DNA of 64,000 nucleotides, taken from positions 695,345-759,344 of the forward strand of contig NZ_CP101808.1 of the NCBI RefSeq assembly GCF_024498255.1, written 5' to 3'. Both the position numbers and the translations under genes were made by a program. Below the pieces are notes generated by a model that saw only the letters and a program-made list of their open reading frames with translations, was not told the origin of the DNA and did no database searches. The stretch comes from Mycoplasmopsis equigenitalium. GTDB taxonomy: Bacteria > Bacillota_I > Bacilli_A > Mycoplasmatales > Metamycoplasmataceae. Shown here in pieces: positions 32,846-45,390 of this stretch; position 1 is the stretch's first letter, and each line of letters begins with the position of its first letter.

Positions 32846-32873
32846 ATTATATCAAATTTTTAAATTAAATCAA
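32846..32873 (-). promoter_or_regulatory. Candidate promoter of the riboswitch-led transcript
   Basis: TTGATT (32873-32868), 16-bp spacer, TATAAT (32851-32846) on the minus strand. It overlaps the last codons of the ABC ATPase gene. Transcription would start about 15 nt before the aptamer's P1. Confidence 0.6.
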
Positions 32874-33758
32874 AATTTCTTTAGGATCTTTTCTGGTCTT
32901 GTTAACACGTATCTTTTCAATGTATCCGTTTTTAAGATAAATAACCTTATCAGCTAACTCTTCAACCTTCTTGTCATGCGAAACCATCACAATGGTGGTT
33001 CCGTATTTTTTATTAATCCCATCTAAACTTTCAAGAACAATTTTGGCAGTACCAGGGTCGAGAGCTCCGGTTGGTTCGTCGGCAAAAATGATTGGTGCAT
33101 TTTTAATAAGTGCTCTTAAAATAGAAATCCGTTGTTGTTGTCCACCAGACATCGTGCTTGGAAATTTGTATTTTACATCCTCAACATCATACTCTTTAAA
33201 AAGTTCGTCGATATTAAGTAATTTGGTTTTATCTTTTTGAAGATAAGCGCCCGACATAACATTATCGTAACTTGTTAAATTTTGAAGTAAATTGTATGAT
33301 TGGAAAATAAAACTAACGTTGTTTCGTCTAAATTTAGTGAGTTTATTGTCACTTAAATATGGCAAATTCAAATTATTAACAATTACATTTCCATTACTTG
33401 CTCGATCAAGTCCTGACATCAAATTAAGTAAAGTTGATTTACCACTTCCTGATTTACCTAAAATGGCAACGTATTCACCTCTTTTAATTGTAAAAGAAAT
33501 ATTTTTAAGCACGTTTGTCAAAACGTTACCGCTTAAATAATATTTAGTAACATTTTGAATATCAAATATATTATCGTCAGTGTTTTTTAAATCTTTATTT
33601 TCATCTTTTGCACGTGGTTTTTTATTCGCCTTACTTATCATTCGCACAATCTTAAGTGGTACATTTAAAATGTTTTGATTTTGCTCATTGATAATTGAAA
33701 ACACATTTTTTCTTGTGATTTTTTGACTTAATAATGGATCATTTTCATTTTTTTTCAT
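32865..33758 (-). CDS. ABC transporter ATP-binding protein (LolD/MacB type)
   Basis: 297 aa. An N-terminal extension of about 60 charged residues precedes a standard ATPase: LGKSGSGKSTLLN (about 99-111), Q-loop IFQSYN (about 151), signature MSGGQQQR (about 202), Walker B IIFADEPTGALDPG (about 222) and SHD (about 258). This subtype pairs with FtsX-like permeases and usually drives mechanotransmission or lipoprotein/peptide export rather than small-solute import. It overlaps the giant permease gene (TAATG), which should be its partner. Ribosome binding site AAAGGAAAA lies in the permease's last codons. Confidence 0.92.
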   Translation of the reverse strand: MKKNENDPLLSQKITRKNVFSIINEQNQNILNVPLKIVRMISKANKKPRAKDENKDLKNTDDNIFDIQNVTKYYLSGNVLTNVLKNISFTIKRGEYVAILGKSGSGKSTLLNLMSGLDRASNGNVIVNNLNLPYLSDNKLTKFRRNNVSFIFQSYNLLQNLTSYDNVMSGAYLQKDKTKLLNIDELFKEYDVEDVKYKFPSTMSGGQQQRISILRALIKNAPIIFADEPTGALDPGTAKIVLESLDGINKKYGTTIVMVSHDKKVEELADKVIYLKNGYIEKIRVNKTRKDPKEILI

Positions 33759-36700
33759 TATTTTCCTTTCAATAAATCAATAGCCTTCATTTTGTTAATT
33801 GCGTATCACGCAATTGATGTTGTAATCAAGAAAACACTAAAGATTATGATTGTTGTTACAAAGACAGGTCAAACTGTTAAATGTAACGGCAAGAAGATGG
33901 AACTTGAATTTAGGATAACGCCTGTAAATAGTTTAATTGTTAAAATCGTGATCGGTATACTTAATATTAAAGCAAAAACAATAAATGGTACAAAGATAAA
34001 GAAAATTGTTTTAATTCTTTCTTGTTGTGAATAGCCCAAAATTGATAAAATCGCAATATTACGTTGATTTTCATTAATTAAAATCGTTGAAATTATAATA
34101 AGAATAGTAATTGAGATAACAAACGAAACAACAATAATCGAAACTAGTAAACTTTCTACAGTATTAGCGATATTAAGAGTAAATCCAGCTTCAATATCCT
34201 TCGAGTCAATTGATGTTGCTAGAGCAATATAAAGTGATTTGTTAAAAATGCTTGAGTATTTATTATTTGATTGCTCTAAAGCGCTTTTTTTGGCGTTGGC
34301 AATTTCAATTTCTTGGCCATTTTCGCCAAGGAATTTCTTTGTATCTTCCTTGGTTAATCCCATATCTTCAAACACGCTGCTTTCACCAGGTTTGTTTGAG
34401 GCCCAAGTTTCATCAGTACCAAATAAATTATCAAAGATTAACTCTTTATCCTGTTGCGAAAGTGTGTCAATATCATAATTATTTAAGGCTGCTCAATAAC
34501 CGCTTGGCGAGTAAAGGGTAGAAGAACCAATAACTTGTTCCGGCACTTTGGCATCTGTCATAATTCCATTAAATGGTTCTTCAATTAACCCGCTGGATAC
34601 TTTGTTAGTAAACATTTCATCAAGCCCTAGCAACTGATCTGCACAATCTTTTCTTGTAATTAATTCATTGTTAATATATGTTTGGTTAATACCAATAACT
34701 TCAAATTTTTGCGTTGTTTCTTCATCAATTGGTTTACCAATTATTTTATTAATTTTGTTTGTATAACGTGTCGTTTTATTCAAAATTGGTAATTCAATAA
34801 TACTTCCGGGTTGTAAATCAAATTCATGGCTTACCACCTCGTTAATTACAAGTGGTATGTGTTCGCCTTTGTAATTATATAAATCTTCGAATAGCGAACC
34901 GCTTAATTTAATAAGACGCGAATCCTTTTTATAGCCATAAATTTTAACATTTGAATCATTGATTTTTGAATTGATGTAAGTGTATTTTTCGTCGTGCTTA
35001 TCGTCGAAAAATACACCACCAAATGAAATATAGTAATCTTTAAAACGATTATCAATTGTGAAAATCTGATTATTAAATTTGTTAAGATAAATATTTTTAT
35101 AACCGTCAATTAAGAAGCTACGGTACACTTCACGATGTGAATTATTAGAAATATCATCTTGCTTGTAGGTTCCACCTGGAATTAATTTATTGTATTTAAA
35201 TTGCCCTTCTGCTCATGTTTGTGTATAAAGGAAGAAATCAGTATACGCTTTTGTTGTTTTATCTAAAGCATAAACACCAAACATATTAACGTATTTAAAA
35301 ATTGTATTGTTGGCAATAAGTGAATGATAGTATTCATCGAGTTTACTTGGCGAGTACGAGTTAGCATCAACTTCAAACTGAAGGATTTTAGCAATAATTT
35401 GACGTTTAATTTCTTCGTCGTAAATTGCTTTATGTTCCTTATTATTAACTAAGTCAACATCAGGCCCGTTTAAATTTAAATCGTTACATACCTTGTTAAC
35501 GGCCATATCGTGCAAATTGTAATGAATTTCATATTCTTTATTAACAACATTTTGTAAGGCATAACCGACCGAATCACGAATTGCGTTAACCTTAGCTTTT
35601 TGTGTGTCAGGCATAGAGTTATAAGTTATTTGTCATGGATCGACACTGACCCCACCTTCAATCGCAATGTTAACACTAAATTGCGTAATGATATGTGGCT
35701 CAAATTGTTTAGAGTCTTGAGCAATGTTACCGTTTTTACCGCCTAAATTAATTGCTTTTGAATAGCCGGGGCGGAAGTAATTATAAAGCGTTGTTTCAAT
35801 TTCATTTGATGTTCCGGTTGGAGTATAAATTAAATTTTCCAACTCGTGCGAACCATAGGTTCGATAAATACCACCCTCAATTGTTGGTGTTTCCATATCA
35901 ATCTTATAATTGTAATAACGATTACGATATGTTTCTTTCGTAATCGACTCAAATTTACCAATCGAAACAATACTAAAGGCACTAACAATTGTTGTAAGTA
36001 AAATTGAAAACATAAAGGCGAATAGTTTTCCAAGCGAATTAAGAATTAAACTAATTGAAAATTTTTGCTTAATGTTAAATTTGCTTGCTTTTGAAATTTT
36101 GGTTTGTGTTTTAACAAATGCTAAATCATTGGTTCCGCGCATTAACTCAATCGATTTTGTCTGAAGCATTAAGATCGTAACCACAAAAATCAATGCCGAG
36201 GTTCCAAGGAAAGGAATAAAGACGGTAAAGATCATTGAGAACCAGTTAAATGGTATTTTTTGTTTAGGTAATGTTCAGTAGTTGCTAAAAATATCCATTA
36301 AGAAAATCTGCAATTGCGAGCCTATGGTATAACCTAGAACACCACCTATAATCGAAGTCACCGCCGAAAACACAAGTAGTGAAGTTGCAATTTCTCATTT
36401 GTTGTACCCCTGCGAAATCAAGATTCCTAAAACTTTCGACTTAGATGCAATATAACGACGAATAATAAAGATTACCGACAGCGCTACTAATGTTACAAGT
36501 GTAACAATAATTAATGTTGTTGACTGGTCTACCATGTTAATAACTGATACTGGCATAATTAGTCGAATTGCCCGTTCAGGGTTAATTGGATCAACTTCTG
36601 ATTGTAAATATGCCCGTTTAATTACATCGCTTGGACCAGTAATTCTACTGATGGCTGCTTGAATATCATCTCTTAACTGTTCATCTGTTTTTTCTGTCTT

Positions 36701-39700
36701 ATTACTTATTAATAAATATTTTTTAATAACGTTACCTTGATAAGCGTTTTTGATCCGGTCAAACCCTTTATTATTAACATAAACAATCGCTTGGTTCTTA
36801 GTATTAACTTGAAGATTGTTTTCGTCAATAACTGGATATAAATAATCAACTGTGGTTTCTTCGCCAATAATAATGAATTTGCTACCATTAACATTTAAAA
36901 TGTATTTGTCATCAAGTTGAGCGATTAACTTTTGGATTTCAACTGGGTCGTTAGGTAATTTAAAGTCTTTAGTTGGTTGGTAAATTTCTTTATTATTAAG
37001 AATTAAGTATAAATAGTTTACTTTTGCGACATAACCACCAACATCGTTAAAGTTAATAATATCATCACGTGGATTTTGATAAGTAATTGAACCGATTGAT
37101 TCATTAATTAAGTTAATTAAATTCATTCCAAAAGTAGTAAGGGCGTTCTCTTTATTAAGTTTGTCTAAATAATCAAAGTAAGCGTTATCAATAATTAAGT
37201 TTGTATCTTGATCTTGACTTAATAAATGATAGAAATTTTCTTGCTCTGGCAACATATCTAAAAGAATTGTGCTGGTAAAGTTTTTTAATCAAACTTTGTC
37301 ATTTGTTAATGCTTCAAAATCAACAAGTTTGTTGAGTAAAATATGCTGTAAATTTCCAGTTGTTTGACTTTCGCCTGTAGTGTTGGTATTAGTAATAAAC
37401 CATAAAAGAATCCCGGTATTAATTGGGGTTAAATATGGATTAATCATAATTGGCGGCAAGTTTAAATTAAGTAAAAGTTGTGACGTTTTTGAATTTTTAA
37501 AAATAAACTTAGTTAAAAAGTCTTTTACTTGATAATTTTCTGGTCTTGTTACCAAATCTATAAATTGTTTTTGATTGTAGAAATATGAACCATTTTCTAA
37601 ATCCAAGAATCCGGTATTTTTAGTAAACTTTTTGCTTGAAGCAAGCATTGCAAAATAGTAGAAAGTGTCGTATTTTAAGGTTTCGTATACAGTGTTGCCA
37701 TCTTTTGTTTTAGCAAATAAATATTTACTTAAAATTGGATCGTTAGCAATAAAATTTTTAAGATAAGGTTGATTTGTAAAATCACTTCATTTGTTGGCAA
37801 TGTTACGGAAATTGATTAAACCACTAACTGTTTTAAGAGCATTAAAATTGCTTATATTTGGTTCTTGTGGTTCAAGTTTTTCACTTGATAACTCATCTAA
37901 AATTGGTTTCGAACCTGGTAAGAAAATTAATTCTAGCAACTTGGTTGCTACATATCTAGCATCATCCACATTATCAATGTAAGTAAACAATTTAGTCAAG
38001 TAAAAATAAAGTGGCGACATTGTAATAGCTTGTCCCTGTTTAGTATCAGGGACTTTTAAAAGCTTATTGAATGTATCCGTAATTAACCCAATTGTTCCGT
38101 TAGTTTGACCAATTTCTAAAAACGTATTAGCGTATTTTACTAATGAATCATCGCCAATTAAAAGATTACTTAATCTTTCAAATTTAGATAACTTGTTTCT
38201 TAGTTCATCCGTTGAAAGATAATTAATTAATGAGGTGTCAATTCCTAAATAATAATTAATAAATTTAATTTCCGAACTTCTTAAAGTGTTCTTATCAATT
38301 AATTTTTCAGTAACATTTTCAACTTTAATTTTTAAATTATAGTATGTGTCAAACTCGCTGGTTTTCTCACCCGAATCAAACAAACTTGTTAGTGATAAAA
38401 GATCAAATATTCCAATTTTATCTGGGTCGTTGGCAGGAATATTTATACCTGGTGCACCTGCTGCTTGTGATGTTTTTGAAGACAAGTTAAACATTTCAAT
38501 AATTGTCTTTTTAATAACAACATTGTTTTGTTTACCTTCGAACAACGATTCTAAAAAGGCAGAAATAATATCTGAAAGTTTAAACATACCCACTCTTACT
38601 TTGTGAATAATCGATGGGTCTTCAATGCCGTTGATAATGCTTGGTGAATAAAAGATTTCTACTCGTTCACCCTCAAAGCTATCAAGATTTAATTTTGCAA
38701 AAAATGATTTTAAATCAATAATTTCAATTAATTTAATAAGACCTTGTTTAAATTCTTTGAAATTATTTTCGGGATGGTTTTTGTCTTTGTTTTGATTTAT
38801 TTTTGGTAAAAGTTTTCAAATCTGATTATCTTTAGAAATAAATGAACTTAGAATACTATTTTCGGGTCCTAATAAACGGTTAAAATCAATGGATTCAACT
38901 AACTTAATTAGCGATTTTGATAACTGGTTAGTATCAATTGAATAAAGGAGCGGCTTAATTAAATCAATACTTGAAATTCCGCGTTCATAATTATCTTTGT
39001 CAAATGAACCATAGTACAATTTATTTCCATCAGCATCTTTTGCGTGAAGAAATTCATGTAAAATATCTAACCATTTTTTAAAATCAATTGAATTAACAAT
39101 TTCTGAAAGCGCATCGACCATCGTGCTTGAATTGTTTGAAATCTGAATCAAGACGTCTGCCGGAATTGCATCAATAAAGTTAACGTTAAAAACGTGTTTA
39201 AACAAGAATTTTAATTTGTTATATTGTTCAGTAAAGTATGAAACAAAATCGGGGCGTTCAATAATCTGAATCTTAATTTGTTGGAAAAAGTTTGTAAATA
39301 ACTTGTTTAAAATACCCGGGTTTGATTTTGTTACTTCATAAAATACATCAAGCATTAACGGAGTAACAATTTTAAGATTTAAGATTCCGCTCGCAAACAC
39401 TTGTCCAAAGTTTGCTTTTTGAAGCACATCTTTGGCAACTGGTATAAATTTCGAAATAAACTCAACATCTATAAAGTTGTTTTTCACTAAATCTAAATTT
39501 AGAAGCACTTTTTCAACACTAGCCATCATAAAATCAACAGTACCGGTCTTAAATGCTTCGGTAAGTAGTTCATTGTGTGGAGCACGGAAAATCATCGGAA
39601 TATAAATAAAGTTTTTAAATAATGGATCTTCTTTAGCTCATCCGCGCTTTTCAATTGGTGTGTTGTAATGCAATGTAAAAAAGTTGTTATTAATGAACAA

Positions 39701-42148
39701 TCTTTCCATCTCAACAACACTCATACGGTTATTTGTCTGTCTTATTTTTTCATCAGTAAACGCTTCAGGATTGACGCTAGTTCAGGTAAAGTCACCAACT
39801 TTTCTTTTTAATAAAATAAATTTATTTTGCAACATCGTAATCGCATATTCAAAATCAGTTCCTGCTTCGTTAAAAACTGTTTGATTTACATTAGATTGGT
39901 CAACAGAATATTTTGCTAAAACAACAACTTTTTGTGAGTTGTAATATTTTGTTTCATTTGTAAAATTACTTACAATTCCCACTCGATCGAAGCGAATATC
40001 GGTATCGAAGTATTTAGGATCTGGGTTAATGTTTTTAAAAATTTGGTTAACAACTTTAGCTGCAACATAAGTAGGTAATTGATTTGTTTTGTAAAAAGTA
40101 CTTTTTGAAGAGCTAATCTCATTTAAAATAGTAGGTTCATAATACTCATTATAAAGTTTTCCGACATTTAATTTCACACCATCAATTTCAAAATTTTCAT
40201 TACCAGCATTAATAAAATGAAAGACATTTTTTTCGTTTGTGTCTTCATTAAACCCATCTACTGTAAGTGTTTGTCTATAACCAACATTTTCAGCCCCTAC
40301 CATCCGAATAACTTCTTTGGTTGATTCTTGAATGTTGAAAAACTCGGCACCTTTGGCTATTCTGGCAAAATATTTATTTTTGATATTTGGGTTGTAAATT
40401 TGCGAAATAATTTCTTCGTCACTTAATTTATCTCATCCTTCGTGATAAGCTTTTTCAATTTTTAAAATACTTTCTTCTTTTAATTTTCCCGCGTCTAAAA
40501 ATAGACCTGTTTCGTTATCATTGAAACGGTAAAGCTCACGATCTAAGTCTTCGATAACAACAGTGTTATAGCTATTCTTTTCAGCGCCTTTAATAATTAA
40601 ATTTGGATTATTAATTTCTTCAAAATTAAACAAGTTTGTTTGTAAATTAAATAAATTTGTGTCCGCTCTTCACGCAAAAACAATTGCTTTTTTACTTCAG
40701 TAACTTAATTTTTCATACTCTTTAAAGCTGCCATATGTTCGAATATAATCTTCGTTTTCAGGATTAAGATAATCTGAAATTTTACTCATAAAACTACCGA
40801 ACGATCCGGTTCATAAGTCTTTATATTTAACATCTGTTTTTGTATTTCTTACTTTAAGATCAGAATAAGTAGATGCATAGTGTTTTAAAAAATATTTATT
40901 AATTTGCAACTCTTTAAAAACAAAATTTTTGTCAATTTTATAATCGTGTTCGGGAACAAACAAATTATCACGAATATCAAAAACATCGATTTCGACCTTG
41001 TTAGTTAAAAGTTTAAAACGACTAAAAAATTGTTCCTTAATTTCTTCAAGGGCAAATGCTTGAAGTTCAGTAAATGTAATTGTATCTTTTACAATGTTTC
41101 AAGTTAATGTTTTATTACCTTTACCATCGACAGTAATTTTATGGTCAAAAAAGTTTGCGCTAACACTATCATCGCGAACAAAAAGCTTTGGATAGGTTGT
41201 ATCTGATTTTAATTTAAAAAGCTTTGCAACATTTTGTTCCGAAATTTTAAAACCAATTCCTAAATCAAGTCAACTTTTGGCTTCAAAATAATCAAAAGTG
41301 ATTTTTTTAGTAACAAAGTTAAAGTAGGCTGGACTAATATTTTTAAAATATATTTTTGTGCCGTCTTCTGAATCTTGAAAATTAATTAATTTACTTACTG
41401 TAGTAGGGTTTGTATAAGTTGTCTCTAAAGTAAAAACATCAGTAAAAAGAATTTCTTTTTTCTCTAAATTTGGTTCATAGTTATTACCGTTTTTACGGTA
41501 AACAAAAATCGTTGGTTGTTTTCTTGAAGCAACTAAATTATCATAAACTGTCTTATTTAAACGAAAGGTTGAGTCATAATCCTTCAAAGAAAATTGATAA
41601 TGCTTTGGTTTGCTAGCAGATTCTTTAGAAATTAAATAATTAGTATAAATTGAATTAAAATCAATTTTACGAATATATAAATCAGCAGGAAATGAAACAT
41701 CAAAGCGTTTAAGTGCAATATACCCTTGATCTTTTTCGCTTGCTTCAGCATATAAATCTACTTTATAACTTGGTGCTTTATTTCAATCGTCTTTTGGTAT
41801 AAAAGCGATTGGATCATCTCATTCACGTTTTCCATACTTATCTTTTCACTCTTTTGATGTTACATAATTACCCGCATTATCTTTACCATATTGATCTTCT
41901 TTTAAAAAATCATTAACAAAATAGCCACCACCATAGGCGCTACCACTACTTGGAAGGTTAAGGTCAGCAGTAACATCGTGAACTTTGGATATTTTTTTAT
42001 AATCACCAAACTGACTATTAAACGAACTACGCAAGTTGAATAAAAGTGTAAAAATAGCAGAAGTTAGAAACACTAAAAATGTAAGGCCGATAATGACAAC
42101 CTTATTTTTTGAAAGCGATTTAAATACTTCCTTGAATAATTTAATCAT
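33758..42148 (-). CDS. Giant FtsX-family ABC transporter permease
   Basis: 2796 aa, open throughout only with TGA as Trp. An N-terminal membrane segment (about 16-38, VVIIGLTFLVFLTSAIFTLLF) is followed by an enormous, probably extracellular region of about 1800 aa. Then come a first FtsX-like block (about 1865-2075; LIIVTLVTLVALSVIFIIRR, KSKVLGILISQGYNKWE), a second large soluble domain (about 2080-2640) and a C-terminal FtsX block (about 2650-2796; IAILSILGYSQQERIK and three more helices). The GI/GY motifs after the first helix of each block are typical of FtsX/MacB permeases. The partner ATPase is the next gene. Substrate unknown; release of lipoproteins or handling of surface polymers are options. 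Confidence 0.85.
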
Positions 42149-42237
42149 TCCTTGCTTCCTATCTGTATATATCTATAATATAAATATATAAAGTGAAAAT
42201 ATAATAATACTATTTTATAAAAAAATAATAAAAATAC

Positions 42238-42269
42238 AAAAAAGAGACTTTTTATGAAGTCTCTTTTTT
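42238..42269 (-). terminator. Terminator after ftsH
   Basis: Perfect 13-bp stem (42238-42250 with 42257-42269), loop TTTATG, T's on the minus strand. It lies 8 nt past the ftsH stop and insulates it from the permease operon. Confidence 0.88.
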
Positions 42270-42276
42270 AAGTTGC

Positions 42277-44484
42277 CTATTTTTTGCTTGTTTTTAAAGT
42301 TTTTTTAGGTTTTTCTTCTTGTTTTGAGGGCTTTTCACCTAGAGTTTGGGTCTTATCTAACGCCTCAATTTCTTTATTAATTTTTGCTTGTTCTTCATTG
42401 ATTTCGTAAAGAATTTCATCAATTGAGTATTCTTTAACAGTAACTTTTCTTTCTTCTTTTTTAGGTGGAAGTTTTAAATGTTTTGCAATGTAGTCGATTT
42501 CTTCTTTAACAATTGTTTCATTTTCAAGTAAGGCATCAGCAATTAATTTGTGAAGTTCACGGTTTTCATTAATTGTTTTTTGCGCGATCTTTTCAGCTTC
42601 AGTAATGATTTCACGTACTGCTATATCAATTTCGTGTCCCACTTTCGAGCTAAAAGATGAATTTTTAGCATAATCACGACCTAAAAATGGGTTTTCAGTA
42701 TCTTCTTCATACTTAATTGGACCTAAATTTGACATCCCGTATTCAGTAACCATTTTTCTTGCAATCTTGGTTGCTCTGGCTATATCGTCACCAGCGCCTG
42801 TTGAAATATTATCTTTACCATAAATAATTTCTTCTGCTGCACGACCGCCCATGTATGATGCAATCATTGCAAGCATTTCTTTTTTGGTCATATTATATTT
42901 CTCAACTTCAGGAAGCATTAAGTTATATCCGCCAGCATTACCACGAGGAATAATTGTAATTTTTTGAACTTTATTACCACCTGGGACTTTAAGTCCTACG
43001 ACAGCGTGCCCAGCTTCGTGGTATGCTACCATTTGTAATTCTTCAGGTGAAATTACACGACCTTTTTTAGCAGGACCAGACATTACCCGGTCAATTGCTT
43101 CATCAATTTGTGCCGAAGTAATAACTTTTGTATTTTCGCGAACTGATAAAATTGCTGCTTCGTTGATTACGTTTTCAAGTTGTGCACCTGAGTAACCTGG
43201 TGTTCTTTTTGCTAAATTTTCAAATTTAACATCAGGGCTTAAACGTTTACCAGTGGCATGAAGTTTAAGAATTTCTTCACGTTCCTTAACGTCTGGTAAA
43301 TTAACTGTAATGGTTCGATCGAAACGTCCTGGTCTTAAAAGAGCGGGGTCAAGAATATCGGTACGGTTGGTTGCGGCCATAATAAGAATTCCCGAGTTTT
43401 CGGTAATCCCGTCCATTTCAACAAGGATTTGGTTAAGGGTTTGTTCACGTTCATCGTTTCCGCCACCGACACCGCTACCACGACGACGACCAATCGCATC
43501 TAATTCATCGATAAAAATAATTGCAGGAGCTTCTGAACGTGCTTCTTTAAACATATCACGAACACGTTTAGCGCCAAGCCCAACGAACATTTCAACAAAG
43601 TTCGAAGCCGAAATAAAGTAAAATGGTACGCTTGCTTCACCTGCTGTTGCTTTGGCTAAAAGAGTCTTCCCTGTTCCTGGAGGACCTCCAAGTAAAATAC
43701 CTTTAGGAATTCTTGCGCCTGCTGCTGAATATTTAGCAGGGTTTTTAAGGTAGTCAACAAGTTCTTCAACTTCTTGTTTAACTTCGGCATTACCGGCAAT
43801 GTCTTTGAATTTCTTGTTGGTTTTAACACGAATTGCTTGGTTATTTGTGCCACCCAATCCGGTTCCTCCCATTGATTTAGCTTGCATTCTAAAGATTCAA
43901 ACCATTAGTCCAATTAATAATAATGTTGGGAACAATCTTAAGAATATATCTCAAAAACTAATACCTGTTTTAATCTCATCAACCATAATTCTTTGGTCGA
44001 TTTTTTTATTGTGATCGTCATTTGTGTTTCACATTGCTGTTTTAATAACTGTGTTTCACAAGGTATCTTTAGTAAAAATAACATCCCCTATTTTTGCATT
44101 ACCTGATGCATCTTCTGCTCCCGCTTTTATTAATTCTTTAATGAGCTCGTCACCAACTGGTTTTGATGTTGTTGATGACAAGAATGCGTTTCCTTCTTCT
44201 AAGCCTCGCAATTGAGTTTTAAATCAAATTTCTCTGGCTTTACCATCAATTTCTGTGTGGTATCTACCTTCAACACTTGCTGATTCAATGTTTGATTTAA
44301 GCTCAATAAAATATTCTTTATCATCTTTTTTTGCTGCGGCTTTCACAATCTGTGAACGAAATTCATTTGGTGAAATTATTTGTGGTTTTGGTTTAAATAA
44401 CGAGTACAAAATAAACCCACCAACTAATAATAAAATGGTGATAATAATGACACGTCATCATCTAATTGGTCTGCTTTTCTTCAT
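42277..44484 (-). CDS. ftsH: ATP-dependent zinc metalloprotease FtsH
   Basis: 735 aa. Membrane AAA+ protease for quality control of membrane and short-lived proteins. Two membrane segments (about 10-30 and about 185-205) flank a short extracytoplasmic domain. AAA domain: Walker [10 protein letters not shown] (about 266-274), Walker [12 protein letters not shown] (about 324), and the arginine-finger region LLRPGRFDR. The zinc site HEAGH (about 487) is intact. The C-terminus ends in a Lys/Glu-rich tail. Start ATG 44484 has AGGAGG. The N-terminal 200 residues contain many TGA Trp codons and would be lost under the standard code. Confidence 0.95.
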
Positions 44485-44529
44485 GGTGCCTCCTAGGAAA
44501 TATACAACAATAATATTATTATAAAATTG

Positions 44530-45390
44530 TTATATTATTATAAAATGTTTTTTCTTTTTAAGAAATATGTCATCTTTTAGCTTGTAAGATGACGTCGGAA
44601 CAGTCGATTCGATGAATTTAATAATCTCATCCAACTTTTTACTAGTAATATTAACTTCATTAAAATTCGCGTGAATAAAAGCGAATAAAACTTCTTTTTT
44701 ATAAACAAGTTTTTTAAAAGCATCGCTGCTTCATTTTTCTTTTTTCCATTCCTCTAATTCGGTGTTAATTTCTTTGTTTTTTTCAGAACATTTTTTGTTT
44801 ATTTTCAAGAATTTTTCAAGAATTTTGTTGAATTCATTGTCATTTATGTTTTTTAATTTATTGCGAATTTTATTACGTTCATAAATATCTAAAAAATTGG
44901 TTTCATCAATACCGTATGGAATTTTATTAAGGTCTAAAAAATCAATAATTTGTTTTTTTCTTATTTTGAAAAGTAAGGGTCTTTTTATATTCATCCCTTG
45001 TAATTTTGTTTCTTCTTTGATGCCAAAATACAAGGGATTGACTCCTTTGTCTTCTTGCATAAGACACGTTTCTACAAAATCATCAAGATGATGGGCTATT
45101 AATAAAACATCACATTTTTCTAAAGCATAAACTTCTTTGAAAAAATCATAACGAATACGACGAGCACAGTCCTGAAAATTATTCATAAAGTTAAAATCTT
45201 TTGGCAAAACTTTTTTGTATAGCTTGATATTATTTTGATTACAAAAATTAACTACAATTCCTTCGTCGCGCAGAGCGCTCTCGCGTTTATTGTAATTAAT
45301 GTGACAAGCAATAATATTTTCATTTTTATATAAATTTAAGAGATACATCGAGTCGGGTCCGCCCGAAACTGCGATTAAAATTTTACTCAT
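44530..45390 (-). CDS. tilS: tRNA(Ile)-lysidine synthase TilS
   Basis: 286 aa. Converts C34 of the CAU-anticodon tRNA-Ile to lysidine so that it reads AUA, which is essential in AT-rich genomes. The PP-loop SGGPDSM (about 9-15) binds ATP, and AHHLDDFVET (about 99-108) is the family's second signature. It is shorter than E. coli TilS, as usual in mollicutes (reduced C-terminal domains). It starts 8 nt inside the end of pth. One TGG and one TGA Trp lie close together near residue 217-221. Confidence 0.9.

Noticed and set aside
33758-42148. Cluster of a dozen small hypothetical proteins
   Set aside because: All lie in the same minus-strand frame separated only by TGA; sampled gaps translate cleanly, giving one permease.
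43310-43621. Plus-strand open frame opposite ftsH
   Set aside because: It is the antisense shadow of the conserved AAA domain, with no ribosome binding site or family likeness.
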